In this document: piece by piece, positions 17,912-28,489 of the stretch | Position numbering within the stretch: the first letter of the stretch is position 1 | Layout: the number at the start of each line of letters is the position of its first letter | Source: Novipirellula caenicola | Lineage (GTDB): Bacteria > Planctomycetota > Planctomycetia > Pirellulales > Pirellulaceae | Assembly: GCF_039545035.1 (NCBI RefSeq) | Contig: NZ_BAABRO010000013.1 | Span: 1 to 64,000 of the forward strand | Length of the DNA stretch: 64,000 bases | Direction of reading: 5' to 3' | Made by a program: the position numbers and the translations under genes | The notes under the pieces: model-generated | What the model saw: the letters and a program-made list of their open reading frames with translations, nothing else | What the model was told of the DNA's origin: nothing | Databases searched by the model: none

Positions 17912-20900
17912 TCACCAGCGTTTCCATAGTGCCGCCTCGTTCTCGATAATCAACAAACGGCAATCAACAGTCAGCTGTTCGAACGATTGAGTTTGTCCAC
18001 TTGGCCATACGATTTCCACTGCATCCACCTGCTGGTGATCGCCAAGACCGAAGCATAAGACATTTTCATTTCGAGACAGGTATCCATCGCCGGTTTGCAC
18101 CGTAGCGGCCCACGTTTGGTCATTACAGCGGATCGTGACTTTGGCACCAATCGCATCGCGTTCGGATCGCGTTCCCGTTAACTCCAGCTGCAGAAAATGG
18201 CCGGTTGAACCGGTTCGATTTTCCAGGAGAGCAACATTCTGCTTTAGATCGGTGACCACCACATCAACGAGCCCATCACGATTCCAATCACATCGGGCCA
18301 TGCCGCGGGAAAGATGACCGGTTTGCCAATAATCGTCATCACCGTCGACGGTCGCTTCACGAAACTGGCTGCCACTGCGAACGAAAAGCTGTGAACGCAT
18401 TTCAAAATCAACTCCACGTTCACTAAAGTCTTCGATGTGCCCATTCCCGGTTACGAGATCCCAGGTCGAGTTGTTGTCGTAATCGATTGCCTGCGTTCCA
18501 AAACCCAACCGATTTCGTGTTAGCGCATCCAGCCCATACGCAACGACCAAATCGGAAAAAACGCCCGAGGCATTCTGCATCAGCAGGTTGGACCACTGGT
18601 TTTCAAAGTTGGTGATATGCAGGTCCATCAACAAATTGCCATCGAAATCGGCTGCAGCAATGCCCATGCAAGCCATGGGCATTCCGCCTTGACCGTATGC
18701 GACTCCCTTGGCGACCGCGACGTCCGACCACTGCTGCTCCGTGGCGGTCGTCTCACTCGTCGCCGCAGTCTCGCGATGCATCCACAACTGGTTTGCACGC
18801 TGGTCATTCGCCACAAAGACATCGATCCCACCATCACCGTCGATGTCACTAACCAACAACCCGAGCCCTGAACTGGCTGTTTCGGAAGCTGAACTACCAA
18901 ACGTTTTCGCCTGGAAACCTCCTACGGGGGTGGTTTCAAAATAGCGATCAAGCCCTGGTTGAAAATGCAACGGCCCGGGCAATCGAATCGGCTTCCCTTT
19001 GGCATCGTATTCGATCGGTCGATAGATCTCGGAATCATCGATGTAGTTGACGGCGACTAAATCAGGCAAATGATCGCCGCTGACATCGGCAATCGCAAGC
19101 GAAGTGGTGTACTCGGGCTCGTCCCACATGGGGGCAACGTTTTGCACCCGAAACGTCCCGTCGCCTTGGTTGACCAACAAGCGGTTGGGGCCGAGGTTCG
19201 CCAATGCGAGATCGGGAAAACCATCTTGATTCCAATCGCCTGCGGTGACCCCCGTGGTATAGTGCCGATCGTCCGCAGCGGAAGCCGAGATAACATTTTC
19301 AAATTGTGCCCCCCGATTGCGAAACAACCCATTGGGCAGCTCCGACGTTCCCTCGGGAGGGTTGCAGGCAGCTTGCCCAAAATACAAATCAATCAAGCCG
19401 TCGGCGTCAAAATCTAAGCAGGCGACGCCAGAACCGTAAGCCTGGAAAATTTGAAAATGACGTTCCACCGGAGGCGCCGCGTTCTGATACGCGAACCGAA
19501 GGCCCACATCGGAGGCCACGTTCGCAAAAACGGGAGGAGCCGGTTTCGCCTTGGCCATCGCATTGCTCAAGCCCCGCTGCATCGACGTCGTCGGTACCGT
19601 CAACGATTGCTGCTCAAGCGATGCTAAAACAGTCTCTACAACCGCTGAATTCACCGGCGTGAAACCGCACAGCAGCCGCGTCATGTCCAACCCACCGGGT
19701 CGTTGGGCTAACAATTTCGGCTTGTACTCGGCCAATTCATTTAGCTGTTCCGATCCCGGAGCCAGTTTCGTGAACATCAATTCCTGCCATAGCACGGATT
19801 CCAACGGCCGCCCCATTGCCTGCATGATCGCAGACATCTCCGAATAGTCTCGCGGATCAATTTGCTTTGAATTGATCATGCGGCGAACCAATTGTTGAAC
19901 GTGCTGCACCATGCGGACGCGTTCTCGAAACGCCTCCGCCCTTTCTTGGTCTCCCGCTAACTGCAGCGACTGCACCATCGCATTGTGAGCTTCCACGCTG
20001 TTGGGTTCCAAGCGGATTGCGGCCGCGAAACAGGCTGCTGCCGCGTCGGGCGATTGACGGATCACCGCATGCCCCGCCGCCAACCAATACTCACTGTACA
20101 ATTCCCATTGTTCACTGCGTCCACCAAGCCAACGAGCCAGTCTGTCCTGTTGTTGAGACTCGGCTAACGTCCAGCCATATAGTGTTTCGACTGCGGCATG
20201 TTGTTGCCAGAGATCATCGCGGGAATCCAACAGCTGCAAGGACTCTCGTATATCGCCTTGGGAACGAAGCGCTCGAGCCACATTCAACACGCCAAGGGAC
20301 CGAACCTGTTGGGCGTCATGAATATCAGGCTTTTCGGCAATATCGACCCCCACGTGATGAGGGAAGCAGAGTGCCCTTAGTTCGGCAAGTTCAAGCGGTG
20401 CTTGGTTGGACAAGATTTTTAATTGACGATTTGCCTCACTACGAAAGCCTCGCTGATTTAGCTGCTGAGCGAAGCGGCGTCGCGCCTCCACAAAATCGGA
20501 GTGTTGTTGTAGCAACGAGTCAAAACGCTGTATTGCCGCCAAATCGTTGCCATCCTCGAACAGCAACTCCGCAGCCTGCACTCTCAGCAGCGCTGCGTTG
20601 TCCGGGTGCGAAAGAGCCAGTTCGTCCAGGGCATACACAGCTTCTTGCACCTGATTTTGCTCGCACAGCAGCAGCACCCTCAATGTGCCGGCGTACAAAT
20701 CGTTCGGAGACTGAATTTGAACTGCAGTCAGGATCTTTTCGGCGTCGTCCAGACGTCCGTTATGAATTAGATTCGCAACCTGAGTCAGCTGCTGCTTCAT
20801 CGTTTCGCGTTCCAGCTCCACATTGACTGGCTGCGAATCTGTCGTCGAACTCGCCAGAGGAGTGTTTTCGGACGGTTGACACCCGCAGAACGCCAACAAG

Positions 20901-20965
20901 AAAACGAGGACTCCGACGAAGTGCCGCCACCGCAACTCATCGGGTTGTCTTTTTTCACCAAGCAT
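17912..20965 (-). CDS. TPR plus FG-GAP/UnbV (CRTAC1-like) lipoprotein
   Basis: 1017 residues from the ATG at 20965 (MLGEKRQPDE). This start is chosen because it puts a lipoprotein signal (HFVGVLVFLLAFCGC) at the N-terminus; the open frame runs 65 codons further upstream without family-like sequence. The first half is helical TPR repeats (LLQQHSDFVEARRRFAQ, AAAIRLEPNSVEAHNAM). The second half is a beta-propeller of FG-GAP repeats with Ca-binding loops: DFDADGLIDLYF, DWNQDGFPDLALAN, DVSGDHLPDLVAVNY, DIDGDGGIDVFVAN and DWNRDGLVDVVVTD. It ends in the ASPIC/UnbV domain (GAKVTIRC, VQTGDGYLSRNE, EIVWPSGQ). It is probably lipid-anchored at the cell surface or in the periplasm. The ligand is unknown. 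Confidence 0.9.
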   Translation of the reverse strand: MLGEKRQPDELRWRHFVGVLVFLLAFCGCQPSENTPLASSTTDSQPVNVELERETMKQQLTQVANLIHNGRLDDAEKILTAVQIQSPNDLYAGTLRVLLLCEQNQVQEAVYALDELALSHPDNAALLRVQAAELLFEDGNDLAAIQRFDSLLQQHSDFVEARRRFAQQLNQRGFRSEANRQLKILSNQAPLELAELRALCFPHHVGVDIAEKPDIHDAQQVRSLGVLNVARALRSQGDIRESLQLLDSRDDLWQQHAAVETLYGWTLAESQQQDRLARWLGGRSEQWELYSEYWLAAGHAVIRQSPDAAAACFAAAIRLEPNSVEAHNAMVQSLQLAGDQERAEAFRERVRMVQHVQQLVRRMINSKQIDPRDYSEMSAIMQAMGRPLESVLWQELMFTKLAPGSEQLNELAEYKPKLLAQRPGGLDMTRLLCGFTPVNSAVVETVLASLEQQSLTVPTTSMQRGLSNAMAKAKPAPPVFANVASDVGLRFAYQNAAPPVERHFQIFQAYGSGVACLDFDADGLIDLYFGQAACNPPEGTSELPNGLFRNRGAQFENVISASAADDRHYTTGVTAGDWNQDGFPDLALANLGPNRLLVNQGDGTFRVQNVAPMWDEPEYTTSLAIADVSGDHLPDLVAVNYIDDSEIYRPIEYDAKGKPIRLPGPLHFQPGLDRYFETTPVGGFQAKTFGSSASETASSGLGLLVSDIDGDGGIDVFVANDQRANQLWMHRETAATSETTATEQQWSDVAVAKGVAYGQGGMPMACMGIAAADFDGNLLMDLHITNFENQWSNLLMQNASGVFSDLVVAYGLDALTRNRLGFGTQAIDYDNNSTWDLVTGNGHIEDFSERGVDFEMRSQLFVRSGSQFREATVDGDDDYWQTGHLSRGMARCDWNRDGLVDVVVTDLKQNVALLENRTGSTGHFLQLELTGTRSERDAIGAKVTIRCNDQTWAATVQTGDGYLSRNENVLCFGLGDHQQVDAVEIVWPSGQTQSFEQLTVDCRLLIIENEAALWKRW

Positions 20966-21537
20966 TTCTTGTCCCACGCGAGCCCACACACCAAGGGGGC
21001 AGTCGCTTTTTCGCATGCCGCCTGAAAATGATTTACGCCAACCTATCGGAGTCGGTTCAGCGGTGCAATCGATTGACGAACGACGAATCGAGCGATCGCC
21101 GAGCATCACAACGATGTTGTCGTTATTTCGCACCCAAAAACCTGATCGATGCCAGAGCAACGCTTGACCGATGCTCGATCAACGCCTGATCGCTCTCCGA
21201 CCACCAACGGAAACGGTCAATCAAAAAGCGATGCGGGCAAGTGTACGCACGCACACTCCCTTGTGATTTTTCCCGCCAATTGAGCTCCCTCGTAGCATTT
21301 TAAGGTTGACACAACTGTGCCTGACCCAATAATCGCTGCATCAGCATTCGACGCCATAACGGCGACTTATCCATCCGTGCGAAGCTGATATCGCAACGAA
21401 CGTCGCCATTACTGGCCCGTTCGCTCGCCGAGCTAATTTAGCTTGTTTGTTATTCTTGCCTATCTTGCGGACTTCTGCGAAGGGATACCGATCCCCTCCA
21501 ATGTCATTTTTTTACTCTCTTCACAAAGGGGCTTTCG
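20966..21537. other. Intergenic region between divergent FG-GAP lipoprotein and DUF1559 genes
   Basis: About 570 bp between divergent genes, so it should hold both promoters. The minus-strand frame open across 20966-21160 extends the lipoprotein frame but does not look like protein. No repeat or RNA gene was recognised. Confidence 0.5.
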
Positions 21538-22719
21538 ATGGTTTCGCGTCCTAAAACCAAGACTGGTTTTACACTGGTCGAACTACTTGTGGTCATTGCA
21601 ATTATTGGAGTATTAGTCGGGCTGCTGCTGCCAGCAGTGCAAGCCGCTCGCGAAGCAGCTCGGCGGATGAGTTGTAGCAACAACATGAAGCAAATCGGGT
21701 TGGCGTTGCACAATTATCACTCGGCCTACAAGCAATTGCCGAAGCAATCGGGTGGCACCTATGACCTCGACAGTAGTGGCGGTAACAACAATCGCTTTCG
21801 TCTCAGTTGGCTGATTGGCATTACGCCGTTTATTGAACAACAGGCGCTGTGGGAACAAATCAGCAACCCGATGGACAGAAACAATGATGGCACGATTGAT
21901 TACTACTCCATGGGACCTTGGCCTTGGCAAACGAACTATGAGCCTTGGATGACAGAGCTTCCGGCATTCCGATGCCCGAGCGATCCTGGAACCGGAGCCC
22001 CTGCGATGGCTCGAACCAACTACGCGGCCTGCATCGGTGACAGCACTGACTGGGTCAACTGGGGGTATTGGCGATGGCAGGGCGGTTCATGGAACCAGGG
22101 CCACATCAACAGCGCAAACGCGTCGAATCGTGGCTTCTTCTACAATCGCAGGTCGATGAAATTCCGTGACATGTTGGATGGCTTGTCAAACACGGTTGCG
22201 GTGGGTGAAATCGCCACCGGACTGGGTGACCGCGATATTCGCACCGACCCCTACTTCGGAATCGGCTGGGGTAAGATTCACGGCAACCCATCTGCTTGCC
22301 TTGATGCGGGGCTGACGGATCCAGAGCGACCTCAGTTCTGGGAACCGTCGATCGGCAATTCGAACCCAGGGCTGCGTAGCAATAGTTGGAAACGTGGCTT
22401 TCGCTGGAGTGATTCGGTACCAACCTACACCAGCTTTACGACCATGCTGCCGCCCAATCGCGAGGTTTGCATCGGTGGCAGTGGCGACTTTGACACAGGG
22501 GTTCTGCCACCAAGTAGCCGTCACCAAGGCGGTGTCCACATCTTGATGGGCGACGGAGCAGTGAAGTTCATTACCGACTCGATCGAAGCCGGAGATTCAC
22601 GTTCGCCGGTGGTCAAGCAAGGTAGCCCCGGCATCGCCCCTGGATCGAAAAGCCCGTACGGCTTGTGGGGTGCTCTGGGTACCCGCGCTTCCAAAGAGAC
22701 GATTGACAGCGAATTCTAA
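21538..22719 (+). CDS. DUF1559 prepilin-like (type II/IV pseudopilin) protein
   Basis: 393 residues. The N-terminus has the type IV prepilin cleavage and methylation motif: basic leader, then TGFTLVELLVVIAIIGVLVG, cut after the Gly before Phe. The DUF1559 pattern follows: LLPAVQAAREAARRMSCSNN, KQIGLALHNYHSAYKQLP, and near the end GGVHILMGDGAVKFITDSI. DUF1559 is greatly expanded in planctomycetes; the proteins are probably surface or pseudopilin components of unknown job. AAAGGGG lies about 6 bases before the ATG. A rho-independent terminator follows. The A24-like protein at 14376 could be one of the processing enzymes. Confidence 0.95.
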   Translation: MVSRPKTKTGFTLVELLVVIAIIGVLVGLLLPAVQAAREAARRMSCSNNMKQIGLALHNYHSAYKQLPKQSGGTYDLDSSGGNNNRFRLSWLIGITPFIEQQALWEQISNPMDRNNDGTIDYYSMGPWPWQTNYEPWMTELPAFRCPSDPGTGAPAMARTNYAACIGDSTDWVNWGYWRWQGGSWNQGHINSANASNRGFFYNRRSMKFRDMLDGLSNTVAVGEIATGLGDRDIRTDPYFGIGWGKIHGNPSACLDAGLTDPERPQFWEPSIGNSNPGLRSNSWKRGFRWSDSVPTYTSFTTMLPPNREVCIGGSGDFDTGVLPPSSRHQGGVHILMGDGAVKFITDSIEAGDSRSPVVKQGSPGIAPGSKSPYGLWGALGTRASKETIDSEF

Positions 22720-22812
22720 GCGTCGTTCAAAAACGACGACCGAATTTCGTACGGCTTGCTTTCGCGACTCTTCGCGTAGGTGAAAATCAATAGACAACGA
22801 AAGTCGATCTTG

Positions 22813-22858
22813 AAACACCGGCCCATCCAATGCAGCGGATGGTGCCGGTGTTTTTGTT
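22813..22858 (+). terminator. Rho-independent terminator after the DUF1559 gene
   Basis: The outer stem AACACCGGC pairs with GCCGGTGTT (22844-22852), and an inner stem CATCC/GGATG (22824-22828, 22837-22841) extends it. T-rich sequence follows. It lies about 95 bp after the DUF1559 stop. Confidence 0.85.
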
Positions 22859-22906
22859 TTGTGCACCGAGAAGCCTTCATGACGAAACTCAGCGACGACG
22901 GCGGGA

Positions 22907-25225
22907 CTAGACTTCGCCAAAGTGCTGTTTGGCGACCATTTGAGCTCCTTTGATGTCGAGCTTGCCAGTGCCCAATTGCGGGATCTTATCGACCTCTAGA
23001 AAACTGTCCGACGAGGGGATGAACAGATTGGGCAAGCCGGCCGAGATCAATCCAGCACGCACTTCGTCGTAGGTTTTGGACGTCGGCAAATGCAGAACCA
23101 CCAAGCGTTCGCCCTTCTTGGCATCCGGAACGGCCGTCACGCATACGGTGGGCTGCTCGATGTCGGATTCCTCAGCGGAACCGCATGCAGCCTCTTTGCC
23201 GGATTTGCAGCCGTACACTTTGGCGATCTCTTCTTCGACGCGAAGATGTGGCACCATTTCGCCGCCGATCTTTGAAAACCGACTCAGCCGTCCGGTGATA
23301 TGCAGAAAACCTTGATCGTCGACGTTGGCGATGTCCCCGGTCACGTACCAGCCGTCTTGGACCACTTTGCGAGTCAATTCGTCTTGGTTGACATAGCCTT
23401 TCATCACGTTCGGTCCGGTGACCATCAGCATGCCGTCTTGCCCGGACAACCGTTCGCTGCCATCCTCGGGTGAAACGATTCGAGCACCAATGCCTGGCAA
23501 GGGGCGTCCCACGCTGCCTTCGATGCGGTCGGCTTGATACTTCGCCGCCGAACGGCTCGGCGGAATGTTGACCGACACCAGCGGGCTGAGTTCCGTTGCA
23601 CCGTAGCCTTCGACCGGTCGAACACCAAATCGTTCTTCGAAGGCATCAAACAGTTCAGCCGGCATTTTCTCGGCACCCACAACCACCACATCCAGCGTGG
23701 CGAATTGCTCGGGTTCGACACGACGCAGGTAGCTTCGCAGAAACGTGGGAGTCCCCAACAACACTGACGCTTTGTATTTAGCGGCAAGCTTTCCAATTTG
23801 GCGTGCATCGAGCGGATTGAAATGATAGACCCCGGTCGGCCCCAACGTCATCACCGCCCACAACGTTACGCTATAGCCGAACGAGTGAAAGAAGGGCAGC
23901 ACGCCGATCACGACGTCTTGGTAATTCAACCGGACGGCACGCTCGATCGCGTCGACATTGTGGCTGATGTTCGCCTGAGTCAGCATCACCCCCTTGGGCA
24001 TCCCCGTCGATCCACTGGTGAAGATAATCGTCAGCAGGTCGTCCTTGTCGATTTTGTGAAGTCCAAGCACCCGATCGAGCACGGCCGCGGGCAGCAACAC
24101 GGCTTGGATGAACGCAACCGCCTTGTCCCACGTCGTGACTTTGTCTTTAAGTGATTCGAGCAAAACGACATCGGCATCGAGCTGCAGATCCAACTTGCTT
24201 AGAAACTTTTCGCTGGTCAGAACGTGCTTGATCCCGGCCTCGTGAATGCAGTGATTCATCACCTGACTCGAAACGGTATAGTTCAGATTCGCGGTGACTC
24301 GGCGATCCATCGTCAATGCGATGTTGGTCGCAACACCTCCAACGCTAGGCGGCAGCAAGATCGCCACGGTGGACTCATCGCGATCGAGCACGTCGCGGCG
24401 GAGGACTCGGCGCAGCGCCAACACACGGGTCAACAGTTCACGGCCGGTGACCTCGGTGCCCATCGAATCGGCACACTGAACGATGCTTCCTTTTTTCCGC
24501 CAAACGCGGATGACGCGGCGGGCGAGTGTGGGAAACTTGTCGCGTTGTTCGATCGTTGCTCGCGCACCGAGCGACTGGACATGCGAGCGAACCAGTTCCA
24601 AGGGCGCATCGCCTTCGAGCGGCGGTCCAATGTAGAGCGTGAGCGTGCGGCGAAATTGGGTCGGCCACTTAAAAAAGAACTTGCCGCCTGAGAAACTGAA
24701 GACGCTGCCCCACATGCCTTCCAACCAAACCGGCATGATCGCCGCGTTGGTGCCTTTTAGGATCTTTTGGATCCCTGGTTTGAACGCCTGCAGCTGCCCC
24801 GTCCGCGTGATCGTGCCTTCGGGAAAAATCCCGATTACATCACCGTTAGACAAACCTTCGCGAGCGGTTTTTAGCGCGCGGCCAATCGATTTGGGGCCCG
24901 AGTACATCAGGATCGTATCAAACGCGCGGCCCAAATAGCCACCGATGCGGGAATTGAAATTCGCGCCGTCAACGACAAAGCGGACGTTCTTTGGCAACAT
25001 CCACAGAAGCAGGATTCCATCGATCCAGGACACATGATTGCTGGCGATCACATAGCCACGGTCTTGAGGCAGATTCTCGAGCCCCACCACCCGCTTGCGG
25101 TAAAGCGTTGCCAGGATCGGACGCATGAAACCACGAACAAACCTTCGAGGCGAGAAGACCGCCAACAATACGATCAGGATCGCCAACACCGCGATCACGA
25201 GCAGTCCAATTTGCAATCCGTTCAC
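22907..25225 (-). CDS. aas: Aas-like bifunctional acyltransferase / acyl-ACP synthetase
   Basis: About 772 residues from a GTG at 25225 (purine-rich GAGAG upstream); a TTG at 25243 is the longer alternative. An N-terminal membrane helix precedes a PlsC-type glycerophospholipid acyltransferase domain with NHVSWIDGILL (HxxxxD-like) and FPEGTITRTG. The C-terminal two thirds are an AMP-dependent synthetase/ligase: TSGSTGMPKGV (P-loop), YGATELSPLVS, and GWYVTGDIANVDDQGFLHITGR. This order is that of E. coli Aas, which re-acylates lysophosphatidylethanolamine using fatty acid activated on ACP. There is no fused lysophospholipid transporter. An insert near the C-terminus carries Cys residues (VYGCKSGKEAACGSAEE). 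Substrate choice is inferred. Confidence 0.85.
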   Translation of the reverse strand: MNGLQIGLLVIAVLAILIVLLAVFSPRRFVRGFMRPILATLYRKRVVGLENLPQDRGYVIASNHVSWIDGILLLWMLPKNVRFVVDGANFNSRIGGYLGRAFDTILMYSGPKSIGRALKTAREGLSNGDVIGIFPEGTITRTGQLQAFKPGIQKILKGTNAAIMPVWLEGMWGSVFSFSGGKFFFKWPTQFRRTLTLYIGPPLEGDAPLELVRSHVQSLGARATIEQRDKFPTLARRVIRVWRKKGSIVQCADSMGTEVTGRELLTRVLALRRVLRRDVLDRDESTVAILLPPSVGGVATNIALTMDRRVTANLNYTVSSQVMNHCIHEAGIKHVLTSEKFLSKLDLQLDADVVLLESLKDKVTTWDKAVAFIQAVLLPAAVLDRVLGLHKIDKDDLLTIIFTSGSTGMPKGVMLTQANISHNVDAIERAVRLNYQDVVIGVLPFFHSFGYSVTLWAVMTLGPTGVYHFNPLDARQIGKLAAKYKASVLLGTPTFLRSYLRRVEPEQFATLDVVVVGAEKMPAELFDAFEERFGVRPVEGYGATELSPLVSVNIPPSRSAAKYQADRIEGSVGRPLPGIGARIVSPEDGSERLSGQDGMLMVTGPNVMKGYVNQDELTRKVVQDGWYVTGDIANVDDQGFLHITGRLSRFSKIGGEMVPHLRVEEEIAKVYGCKSGKEAACGSAEESDIEQPTVCVTAVPDAKKGERLVVLHLPTSKTYDEVRAGLISAGLPNLFIPSSDSFLEVDKIPQLGTGKLDIKGAQMVAKQHFGEV

Positions 25226-25243
25226 TTTAAAAATCTCTCGCAA

Positions 25244-25632
25244 TAAATTCGTTATCGTCGCAACACAGCGGAGCGATCCCGCGATCGCTGCAACGTTTTA
25301 AACATCCCGTGTTACCATAATGCAATCACGCGGGGGACGAAATCAGCCTGCCCGAGGTAGTATCGTCTTGGAAAACCCTTAGCAAAAGGGCTGCTCAGAG
25401 GGCCCAGCCTGCTTTACTATCGTCCGCGCAGCCTGACCCCGGCGAATGCGAACGAGACTGCCAGACTCTCTTACCTGAGCCCATCCTTCGGGTGACGGTG
25501 CGCCGCAGAGCGGCAGCGGGCAGGCATTTTTTCAGCGGTGCGGCGATGGAAAGGTTCGATTTTGACCGGGCGGGCCCTGCGCCGCTCTGCAATAAAAACC
25601 ACCCGGCTCGTGCCAATAGAGATGAAACTGGG
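25244..25632. other. Intergenic region between EEP protein and aas
   Basis: About 390 bp lying downstream of the EEP gene and upstream of aas on the same strand. Open frames here overlap the 3' part of the EEP gene and look like noise. No clear terminator hairpin or repeat family was found. Confidence 0.4.
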
Positions 25633-26733
25633 CTATAGCCGACCGCCTTCGGTCGCAGTGAATTCGGCGTACACCGGCAGATGGCTGGTGACCACCTCGG
25701 CATCGGCAAGGCTCATGTTGTAGACCCGCAAAAAGTCCAGAGCACCGCCACGGCCGAGATACTCACTGCAAAAGGTTGTATCCATCAAGATATTGCTGGT
25801 TTGGTAGCGGCCAAAAACATCGGTAGGAACGCTTCGCACCGCGGCCACGATGTTGTCCCCGACAAGCGTGGGCACCAAATAGGCATCATCAGCTTGGAAC
25901 AGTCCGGTCAACACCACGTCGTCCTCGTTCCGCCCGTCATTGCGAACACTTTTCAGAATCCCAGGCAGCAGCGCAACTTCGACCGGAGCTTGGCCAAGAT
26001 CGACTCGAATGTTCACTAGCGAGAAGGTCCAAGCGGTTTCCACCGACGGTTGGGCGGCTTGAAACCATGCCACCAGCGGATCATAGCCCATTTGATTCAT
26101 GGGGTCGGCGACCGTGTAGGTTTGATTGCGATCGACACGAACTCGCGTGGTATCGAACACAAACGCCAATTGTTCCTGGCGTCCGGCAGGGCCGTTGGAC
26201 TCACCAAGTACGAAATCGTAACGCCGACCGGATTGATTGATCTCGTCAACCAGCCGAGGGATCAAGTCACGTTCAATGGCGGCAATTTGCTGCAGCGCGA
26301 CGATATCAAATTGGTGGACAATGCGAACGATGTTTTGGCGAGCAATTGGATTAGCCAACTTGGTCGGCCCAAAACCGTCGAGCGCCCACGACGCGATTCG
26401 CAGATTGGCGATGCGAGCCGGAGGTCGTGGCGAGACACTCGCCGGGGTCGCCGTCACGGCAGCGCGGCCGGTCGATGTGAACGGATTTTCAGACGTCGCT
26501 TGGGCAGAGGATGCAGCAATGCCCGAGACGAGTCGAGACGAATCGCCGCTGAACTCGGATTCGCCCGGAAAGCTCGTCAGCTCGGCGTCACCCCACAACT
26601 CGTTCTTGGGCGAAACGCGAACGCCATCAAGCCCTTGAATGTTATAGTTTTTGAAGAAATACCAGCCGCCACCGACAAGTAGCAGTACTACCACGGCGAC
26701 TTGAATCGGATTGCCACGGGTAGAGTCTTCCAT
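25633..26733 (-). CDS. Membrane-anchored endonuclease/exonuclease/phosphatase (EEP) fold protein
   Basis: 366 residues. One N-terminal membrane helix (VAVVVLLLVGGGWYFF) is followed by a linker of about 90 residues and then a DNase I-like EEP domain: LRIASWALDGFGPTKLANP, FDIVALQQIAAIE (the usual catalytic Glu is replaced by Gln-Gln here), YDFVLGE, FVFDTTRVRVD, and VVTSHLPVYAEF at the C-terminus (the SDHxPV-like end). The fold assignment is good. Because the metal-binding E of the LQE motif is not obvious and GDFN-like residues are weak, it may be catalytically altered. It could act on nucleic acid or phospholipid headgroups outside the cytoplasmic membrane. Confidence 0.7.
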   Translation of the reverse strand: MEDSTRGNPIQVAVVVLLLVGGGWYFFKNYNIQGLDGVRVSPKNELWGDAELTSFPGESEFSGDSSRLVSGIAASSAQATSENPFTSTGRAAVTATPASVSPRPPARIANLRIASWALDGFGPTKLANPIARQNIVRIVHQFDIVALQQIAAIERDLIPRLVDEINQSGRRYDFVLGESNGPAGRQEQLAFVFDTTRVRVDRNQTYTVADPMNQMGYDPLVAWFQAAQPSVETAWTFSLVNIRVDLGQAPVEVALLPGILKSVRNDGRNEDDVVLTGLFQADDAYLVPTLVGDNIVAAVRSVPTDVFGRYQTSNILMDTTFCSEYLGRGGALDFLRVYNMSLADAEVVTSHLPVYAEFTATEGGRL

Positions 26734-27126
26734 TGCTCAAACGAGTGATGCTTTAAAAGGAGTTGTAAGAATAAGAGGGCGGATCGAATTGAATGGATTA
26801 GGGGGAAATCGACCCGAACGTGTCTCGATTCCCATTTGCCGCCTCATGCGTCATCGATCCGAAAGCGGTCGCTTCATCACGCCGAGTGGTAAATTTGGAC
26901 GCACTCGTACCACCATCGGCTACCTGCGCGAACCAAGAACTGCATTCGGTACATTCGCTAGGCTTTAACGTCGTTTCGTCGCACACCCCTATTTTGAAAC
27001 CGCCGAGTCGCTGACACGATCGAAAACACGCGGTAGGATGATGCCCATGTGCAGAAGTCGAGTTTTGCACGAACCACCCCTATGTTTAGTCCGTTTTGCC
27101 CTCATTCTTACGAGCTGATACGAACC
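26734..27126. other. Intergenic region upstream of the E2 gene
   Basis: About 390 bp between the divergent EEP and dihydrolipoamide acyltransferase genes, so promoters for both should be here. A minus-strand frame of 90 codons has no recognisable sequence. Nothing else was identified. Confidence 0.4.
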
Positions 27127-28461
27127 GTGAGCGAATCTATTAACGTCGACGTCCCTACCGTTGGTGAATCGATTAGCGAAGTGCAAATTGGTCAGTGGCT
27201 CAAACAAGAGGGAGACTGGGTCAAGGACGGGGAGGACCTCGTCGAAATCGAAACCGAAAAGGCATCGGTACAAATCCCTGCTCCCGGATCCGGATACCTT
27301 GAGAATATTCAAAAGGCATCCGAAGAATTCGCCGCCGTCGGCGAAACAATCGCTTCAATCCGCCTCAGCGACGCTCCCGATTCAAACGGCACCCCCCCGT
27401 CGGAACCTGCCGCTTCGGCGGGCGGCAGTTCAAGCCCTCAAGCTGCCAGCAGCCCGGCTGCTAGTGGTCCGGCTGCTGGCGGCCAACCCGCAGCGAGTGG
27501 CGGATCGACCGCGACCGGCACATCGGCTTCGTTCGTCATGCCCGCGGCAAAACGGTTGCTCGAAGAACATGGATTGTCGCAAAGCCAAGTGCCAGCCACC
27601 GGACCGGGGGGACGACTGTTAAAAGAAGACGTGTTGGCGTTCGTTCGCAACCGCGGCAATGCTCCGGCAGCCCCCGCAGCCCCCAAACCTGCGGCGAGCG
27701 TTCCTAGCCCCGCACCGCGTCCGACGGCGTCCACATCGTTGGTGGCCGAATCGGTTCCTAACCGCAGCGAAGAGGTCAAACCGCTCAGCATGCTGCGTCG
27801 CACCATCGCCGCGCGATTGGTCGAAGCCCAACAAACCGCGGCACTGTTGACCACGTTCAACGAAATTGACATGCAGCCAGTGATGGCGATCCGCAAAAAG
27901 TACAAGGACGCGTTCGCAGAACGTCATGGGGTCAAACTCGGGTTCATGTCGTTTTTCGCTAAAGCATCGGTCGAAGCACTGCGTCGCTACCCGCTGGTGA
28001 ACGCGGAAATCCGTGATGACAATATTGTCTATCGCCATTACCACGATATCGGCGTCGCGATCGGAGGCGGCAAAGGATTGGTCGTTCCGATTTTGCGAAA
28101 CGTCGAACGCATGTCGTTTGCCGACGTCGAAGCGGGGATTGCCGAATTTGCACGTCAAGCAGGCGAAAACCGATTGCAGCCAGCCGATTTGATTGGTGGC
28201 ACGTTTACGATCAGCAACGGCGGCGTCTATGGATCGCTACTGAGCACTCCGATTGTGAATCCTCCGCAAAGCGGAATCCTCGGGTTGCACTCGATCCAAG
28301 AACGCCCTGTGGCAATCGATGGTAACGTCGTCATTCGTCCGATGATGTATGTAGCATTGACCTACGATCACCGCATCGTTGATGGCCGCGAAGCCGTAGG
28401 ATTCCTCAAGACGATCAAAGAGATCATCGAGGATCCTGCTCGTTTGTTCTTGGAACTGTAA
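27127..28461 (+). CDS. sucB: Dihydrolipoamide succinyltransferase (E2 of 2-oxoglutarate dehydrogenase)
   Basis: 444 residues from the GTG at 27127 ([15 protein letters not shown]), the family start; the frame is open to a GTG at 27049, with an ATG at 27082 between. It is the E2 core of a 2-oxoacid dehydrogenase complex, moving the succinyl group from E1 to CoA. The lipoyl domain at 1-77 carries the lipoylated Lys45 in [10 protein letters not shown]. An Ala/Pro/Ser linker leads to the E3/E1-binding domain ([15 protein letters not shown]...[15 protein letters not shown]). The catalytic domain has its HxxxDG motif in YDHRIVDG (His about 415). PTVGESI favours the succinyl over the acetyl form. 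E1 and E3 genes are not nearby. lipA, needed for its cofactor, lies 4 kb downstream. Confidence 0.9.
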   Translation: MSESINVDVPTVGESISEVQIGQWLKQEGDWVKDGEDLVEIETEKASVQIPAPGSGYLENIQKASEEFAAVGETIASIRLSDAPDSNGTPPSEPAASAGGSSSPQAASSPAASGPAAGGQPAASGGSTATGTSASFVMPAAKRLLEEHGLSQSQVPATGPGGRLLKEDVLAFVRNRGNAPAAPAAPKPAASVPSPAPRPTASTSLVAESVPNRSEEVKPLSMLRRTIAARLVEAQQTAALLTTFNEIDMQPVMAIRKKYKDAFAERHGVKLGFMSFFAKASVEALRRYPLVNAEIRDDNIVYRHYHDIGVAIGGGKGLVVPILRNVERMSFADVEAGIAEFARQAGENRLQPADLIGGTFTISNGGVYGSLLSTPIVNPPQSGILGLHSIQERPVAIDGNVVIRPMMYVALTYDHRIVDGREAVGFLKTIKEIIEDPARLFLEL

Positions 28462-28489
28462 GCCACGTTTCGCCTAGGAAAGATCCCCC

